Shown here: one piece after another, positions 23,095 through 25,934 of the stretch
How positions within the stretch are numbered: position 1 is the first letter of the stretch
Layout: every line of letters starts with the position of its first letter
NCBI GenBank assembly: GCA_035690725.1
Contig: DASSKF010000015.1
Location: 1-25,934 of the forward strand
Length of the DNA stretch: 25,934 nt
DNA from: DASSKF01 sp035690725
GTDB taxonomy: Bacteria; Actinomycetota; Actinomycetes; Actinomycetales; Dermatophilaceae
Reading direction: 5' to 3'
Position numbers and translations under genes: made by a program
The notes under the pieces: model-generated
The model's database searches: none
What the model was told of the DNA's origin: nothing
Seen by the model: only the letters and a program-made list of their open reading frames with translations

Positions 23095-24687
23095 CTAGAC
23101 CGGCGGCACGCCGTGGCGCCGCTCGCTGAAGCCCCGGTTGCGCCCGGCCGCGTAGCGCAGCCGGTGCAGCAGCTCGAACCGCAGCGCGTCCGCCTCGATC
23201 ACCCCGTCGATCACGAGGTCGGCGGCCAGGCGCTCGAGGTCGACGTCCTCCTCGTACTCCGCCCGCCGTTCGGCGACGTAGCGCGCTCGCTCCCCCTCGT
23301 CCCCGATCGCGTTGATCTTGTTGGCGAAGACGGCGTTGACCGCTGCCTCGGGTCCCATCACGGCGATCCGGGCGGTGGGCAGCGCCAAGGTGGCGTCGGG
23401 CGCGAAGCCGGGGCCGGCCATGGCGTAGAGCCCGGCGCCGTACGCCTTGCGGAGGATGACCGAGAACTGCGGGACGGTCGCCTCGGAGACGGCGGTGATC
23501 ATCTTGGCGCCGTGCCGGATGATGCCGGCCCTCTCGACATCCGAGCCGATCATGAATCCGGGCACGTCGGCGAGGTAGACCAGCGGGATGTTGAACGCAT
23601 CGCACAGCCAGATGAACCGGGCGGCCTTGTCGGCGCTGTCGACGAACAGAACTCCACCCTTGACGGCGGAGTTGTTCGCGACGATGCCCACCGTCTCCCC
23701 GCCGAGGCGACCGAACCCGGTGACCAGCTCTGCGGCATACAGCGGCTTGAGCTCGAAGAAGGAGTCGTCGTCCACCAGCCCGTCGATGACGTCGTGGACG
23801 TCGAACGGCTGGCTCTCCTTCTCGGGGACGGTGTGCCGGGTGAGCGGGGCGCTCGGCTCCTCGGCCAGGTAGGAGGGCCGCTCGCCGTGCCAGTTGGACG
23901 GCACGTAGGAGAAGTAGAGCCGGGCGAGCTCGATGGCCTCGGTGTCGTCGGAGGCGAGCAGGTCCCCGCAGCCGGAGACCGAGCAGTGCATGCGGGCGCC
24001 GCCCATCTCCTCCAGCGACACCTTCTCCCCGACCACCATCTCGGCCATGCGGGGGCTGCCAAGGTACATCGAGGCGTTGCCCTCGACCATGATCACGATG
24101 TCGGTGAACGCCGGGATGTAGGCGCCGCCGGCGGCGGACGGCCCGAAGAGGCAACAGATCTGGGGCACCTTGCCGGACAGCGCGACCTGGTTGTGGAAGA
24201 TACGCCCCGCGCCGCGACGACCGGGGAACAGCTCCACCTGGTCGGTGATCCGGGCACCGGCGGAGTCGACGAACCAGAAGATCGGCAACTCCTCGCGCAG
24301 CGCCATCTCGGTGGCGCGCACGATCTTCTCCACCGTCCGGGCGCCCCACGACCCCGCCTTCACCGTCGGGTCGTTGGCGACGACGATCGCCGCGCGGCCG
24401 TCCACCGTCCCGCGCCCCGTGACGACTCCGTCCGCCGGCAGCCCGGACGCCGTCGAGTTCGCGAAGCGCCCGTCCTCGACGAACGACCCCTCATCGAAGA
24501 GCAGGGCGATCCGCTCGCGGACGTAGAGCTTGTTCTGTGACTCGAGCTTGGCGCGGCCCTTGTCCGACGGCAGGGCCGACGACTCGAACGCCTCGGCGAG
24601 CCGGCCGCGGACGTCACCGACGCGCACGTCCCCGCCCTCGGTGGAGGGCGCGAAGGGGGCCTCGGACTGGGTGGAGGGGGTCGTCAT
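23095..24687 (-). CDS. Acyl-CoA carboxylase carboxyltransferase (beta) subunit, substrate unknown
   Basis: A second carboxyltransferase of COG4799, 530 residues, with two crotonase-like halves. The N half has FVDSAGARITDQ (139-150) and LFGPSAAGGAYIPAF (180-194); the C half has YLADVPGFMIGSDVE (371-385) and RKAYGAGLYAMAGPGFAPD (413-431). The residue that aligns with the substrate-selecting Asp of PccB/AccD5 is Tyr421 here (G-L-Y-A-M instead of A-Y-D-V-M), so a propionyl- or acetyl-CoA specificity is doubtful. It also lacks the residues I associate with methylcrotonyl-CoA carboxylase (L-F-x-E-S). It resembles AccD2-like proteins found with acyl-CoA dehydrogenases in actinobacteria. ATG 24687 has AGGAG 9 nt upstream. 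The dehydrogenase gene ends 52 nt before it, and a TAGCGT box in that gap (24733-24738, minus strand) may add a second promoter. No biotin carboxylase gene is adjacent. Confidence 0.88.
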   Translation of the reverse strand: MTTPSTQSEAPFAPSTEGGDVRVGDVRGRLAEAFESSALPSDKGRAKLESQNKLYVRERIALLFDEGSFVEDGRFANSTASGLPADGVVTGRGTVDGRAAIVVANDPTVKAGSWGARTVEKIVRATEMALREELPIFWFVDSAGARITDQVELFPGRRGAGRIFHNQVALSGKVPQICCLFGPSAAGGAYIPAFTDIVIMVEGNASMYLGSPRMAEMVVGEKVSLEEMGGARMHCSVSGCGDLLASDDTEAIELARLYFSYVPSNWHGERPSYLAEEPSAPLTRHTVPEKESQPFDVHDVIDGLVDDDSFFELKPLYAAELVTGFGRLGGETVGIVANNSAVKGGVLFVDSADKAARFIWLCDAFNIPLVYLADVPGFMIGSDVERAGIIRHGAKMITAVSEATVPQFSVILRKAYGAGLYAMAGPGFAPDATLALPTARIAVMGPEAAVNAVFANKINAIGDEGERARYVAERRAEYEEDVDLERLAADLVIDGVIEADALRFELLHRLRYAAGRNRGFSERRHGVPPV

Positions 24688-24739
24688 ACCGGCTGCTCCT
24701 GCTGTGTGGACGGCGGGTGGGGCTCGAACCTGACGCTAC

Positions 24740-25927
24740 TCAGGCGCTCGGCAGCCCGAGCCCACGGGCGATGACCATCCGCTGCACCTCGCTGGTGCCC
24801 TCCCCGATCTCGAGGATCTTCGCGTCGCGGTAGAAGCGTGCCACGGGGAACTCCTCCATGAAGCCGTTGCCGCCGAAGACCTGCGTCGCGATGCGGGTGG
24901 CGCTGACGGCCGCCTCGGTCGAGTAGAGCTTGCAGATCGCAGCCGCCTGCTTGACCTCCTTGAGGGAGCGCCGGCCGGCGTGCATCTCGTCCTTGAGCCA
25001 CGCCGCCTTGTAGGTCAACTGGCGCGCGGCCTCGACCATGACCGCGAGGTCGGCCACCTGGAAGGAAACGCCCTGGTTGACGCCGATCGGCTTGCCGAAC
25101 GCGGTGCGGGTCCTCGCGTACTCCGAGGACTCCTCGAGCATCCGCTGGGCGAGGCCGACCGCGAGCGCGCTGATCGCGATCCGGCCGTCGTCGAGGGTCT
25201 TGAGGAACTGCTTGAAGCCGTCGCCGCGGTTGCCGAGCAGGTTCTCCTCGGGCACCCGGCAGTTGTCGAAGGCCAGGCCGTGGGTGTCCGAGACGTGCCA
25301 GCCGAGCTTGTCGTAGGGCGGCTCGACCGTGAAGCCCGGCGTGCCGGACGGGACCGTGATCGCGCTGATCTCGGGCGACCCGTCCTCCTTCTCCCCGGTG
25401 CGCGCGGTGACCGTCACGACCGAGGTGATGTCGGTGCCGCTGTTGGTGATGAACGCCTTGGCGCCCTTGATGACCCACTCGCCGCCCTCGAGCCGGGCGC
25501 GGGTCCTCGTGGCCCCGGCGTCGGACCCCGCCTCGGGCTCGGTCAGCCCGAAGCCCGCAAGCGCGCGTCCAGCGACGAGGTCGGGCAGCCAGCGCTCCTT
25601 CTGCGCCCGGGACCCGAAACTGAGGATCGGGTTGATCCCGAGCCCGACGCCGGCGGACAGGGTGATGCCGATCGACTGGTCGACCCGGCCGAGCTCCTCG
25701 ATCGCCACGCACTGGAAGGTGAAGGCGCCCTCGTCCTCCAGCCCCGCGCCGCCGAACTCCTCCGGCACGACGAGGCCGAACAGTCCCAGTTCGCCCATCT
25801 TCGGGACCAGCTCGGTCGGGAAGTGGTGCTCGCGGTCCCACCGGGCGATGTGCGGCTCGACCTCCCGCTCGGCGAAGTCGCGGACGACCTGGCGGAAGTC
25901 CTCGTGGTCCTTGCTCAGCTCGAACAT
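24740..25927 (-). CDS. Acyl-CoA dehydrogenase (FAD-dependent)
   Basis: Soluble flavoenzyme that oxidises an acyl-CoA to the 2-enoyl-CoA; 395 residues, normal length. Domain order is an N-terminal helical domain (1-125), a middle beta domain with GFGLTEPEAGSDAGATRTRA (about 126-145) and WVIKGAKAFITNSG, and a C-terminal helical domain with YARTRTAFGKPIG, QVFGGNGFMEEFPVARFYRDAKILEIGEGTSEVQRMVIAR. The catalytic base is most likely Glu376 in the E-G-T motif, the short/medium-chain position. The alternative site used by isovaleryl-CoA dehydrogenase appears to be Gly (L-D-D-G-R), which argues against that specificity. The ATG at 25927 lies 7 nt from the window edge; the ribosome site is not visible beyond GACCCCC. 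The gene precedes the carboxyltransferase on the same strand, consistent with a shared acyl-CoA degradation pathway. Confidence 0.94.
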   Translation of the reverse strand: MFELSKDHEDFRQVVRDFAEREVEPHIARWDREHHFPTELVPKMGELGLFGLVVPEEFGGAGLEDEGAFTFQCVAIEELGRVDQSIGITLSAGVGLGINPILSFGSRAQKERWLPDLVAGRALAGFGLTEPEAGSDAGATRTRARLEGGEWVIKGAKAFITNSGTDITSVVTVTARTGEKEDGSPEISAITVPSGTPGFTVEPPYDKLGWHVSDTHGLAFDNCRVPEENLLGNRGDGFKQFLKTLDDGRIAISALAVGLAQRMLEESSEYARTRTAFGKPIGVNQGVSFQVADLAVMVEAARQLTYKAAWLKDEMHAGRRSLKEVKQAAAICKLYSTEAAVSATRIATQVFGGNGFMEEFPVARFYRDAKILEIGEGTSEVQRMVIARGLGLPSA

Positions 25928-25934
25928 GGGGGTC

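Noticed and set aside
22922..23098. A 58-codon open frame on the plus strand between maf and the carboxyltransferase (GTG at 22922, TAG at 23096).
   Set aside because: No ribosome site, no recognisable domain, poor third-position GC signal, and it contains the 22996-23011 and 23065-23085 hairpins. It could be a gene remnant, but nothing supports translation.
21572..24349. A minus-strand open frame of over 900 codons spanning the helicase, maf and the second carboxyltransferase.
   Set aside because: It covers several well-supported genes on both strands and has the low-complexity composition of a shadow frame.

Overview
The window is a stretch of chromosome from a high-GC Gram-positive bacterium, most likely an actinomycete of the Micrococcales (Intrasporangiaceae-like; this placement is inferred from overall protein character and GC richness, and the genus cannot be fixed). 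Supporting signs are the GC-saturated third codon positions, frequent GTG/TTG starts, many ATGA/GTGA stop-start overlaps, several apparently leaderless genes, an acyl-CoA carboxylase with a separate small epsilon subunit, and an Rv1264-type adenylate cyclase. I see 24 protein genes (the first cut by the window edge), no RNA genes, no transposase, no CRISPR array and no phage genes.

Region 1 (1-7362, mostly minus strand) is a housekeeping block. It holds a partial GNAT acetyltransferase, purE-purK (carboxylation of AIR in purine synthesis), a GtrA-family membrane protein on the plus strand, an OmpR-type response regulator with its histidine kinase, and the run birA - adenylate cyclase - enoyl-CoA hydratase. 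The last three genes overlap end to start.

Region 2 (7387-9260, plus) is the propionyl/acetyl-CoA carboxylase beta and epsilon pair. It is divergent from birA, whose product biotinylates the carboxylase's partner subunit. The two divergent genes share only 24 bp, which carry overlapping -10 elements of two apparently leaderless promoters.

Region 3 (9316-22114) looks like accessory cargo between accE and maf, genes that are adjacent in Mycobacterium tuberculosis. It contains a DUF885 putative metalloprotein, a glucose/mannose-type ABC importer lacking its own ATPase, a complete D-xylose-type ABC importer in the opposite direction, a YbhB/PEBP-like protein, a Na+/H+ antiporter fused to a UBP-type zinc finger, and a DEAD-box RNA helicase with a structured leader. 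The two sugar operons converge on a 79-nt nested hairpin.

Region 4 (22193-25927) has maf (nucleotide pyrophosphatase, plus) facing a minus-strand pair: an acyl-CoA dehydrogenase and a second carboxyltransferase whose substrate-selecting position differs from that of the first. This pair probably belongs to a short or branched acyl-CoA degradation route. No biotin carboxylase (alpha) gene lies in the window, so both carboxyltransferases must use a subunit encoded elsewhere.

Nothing here is an obviously new multi-gene system. The most unusual material is regulatory: the compact divergent leaderless promoter, the long intergenic hairpin, the stacked hairpins before the sugar importer, and a perfect palindrome built on the maf -10 box. 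The antiporter-zinc finger fusion is the most unusual protein.
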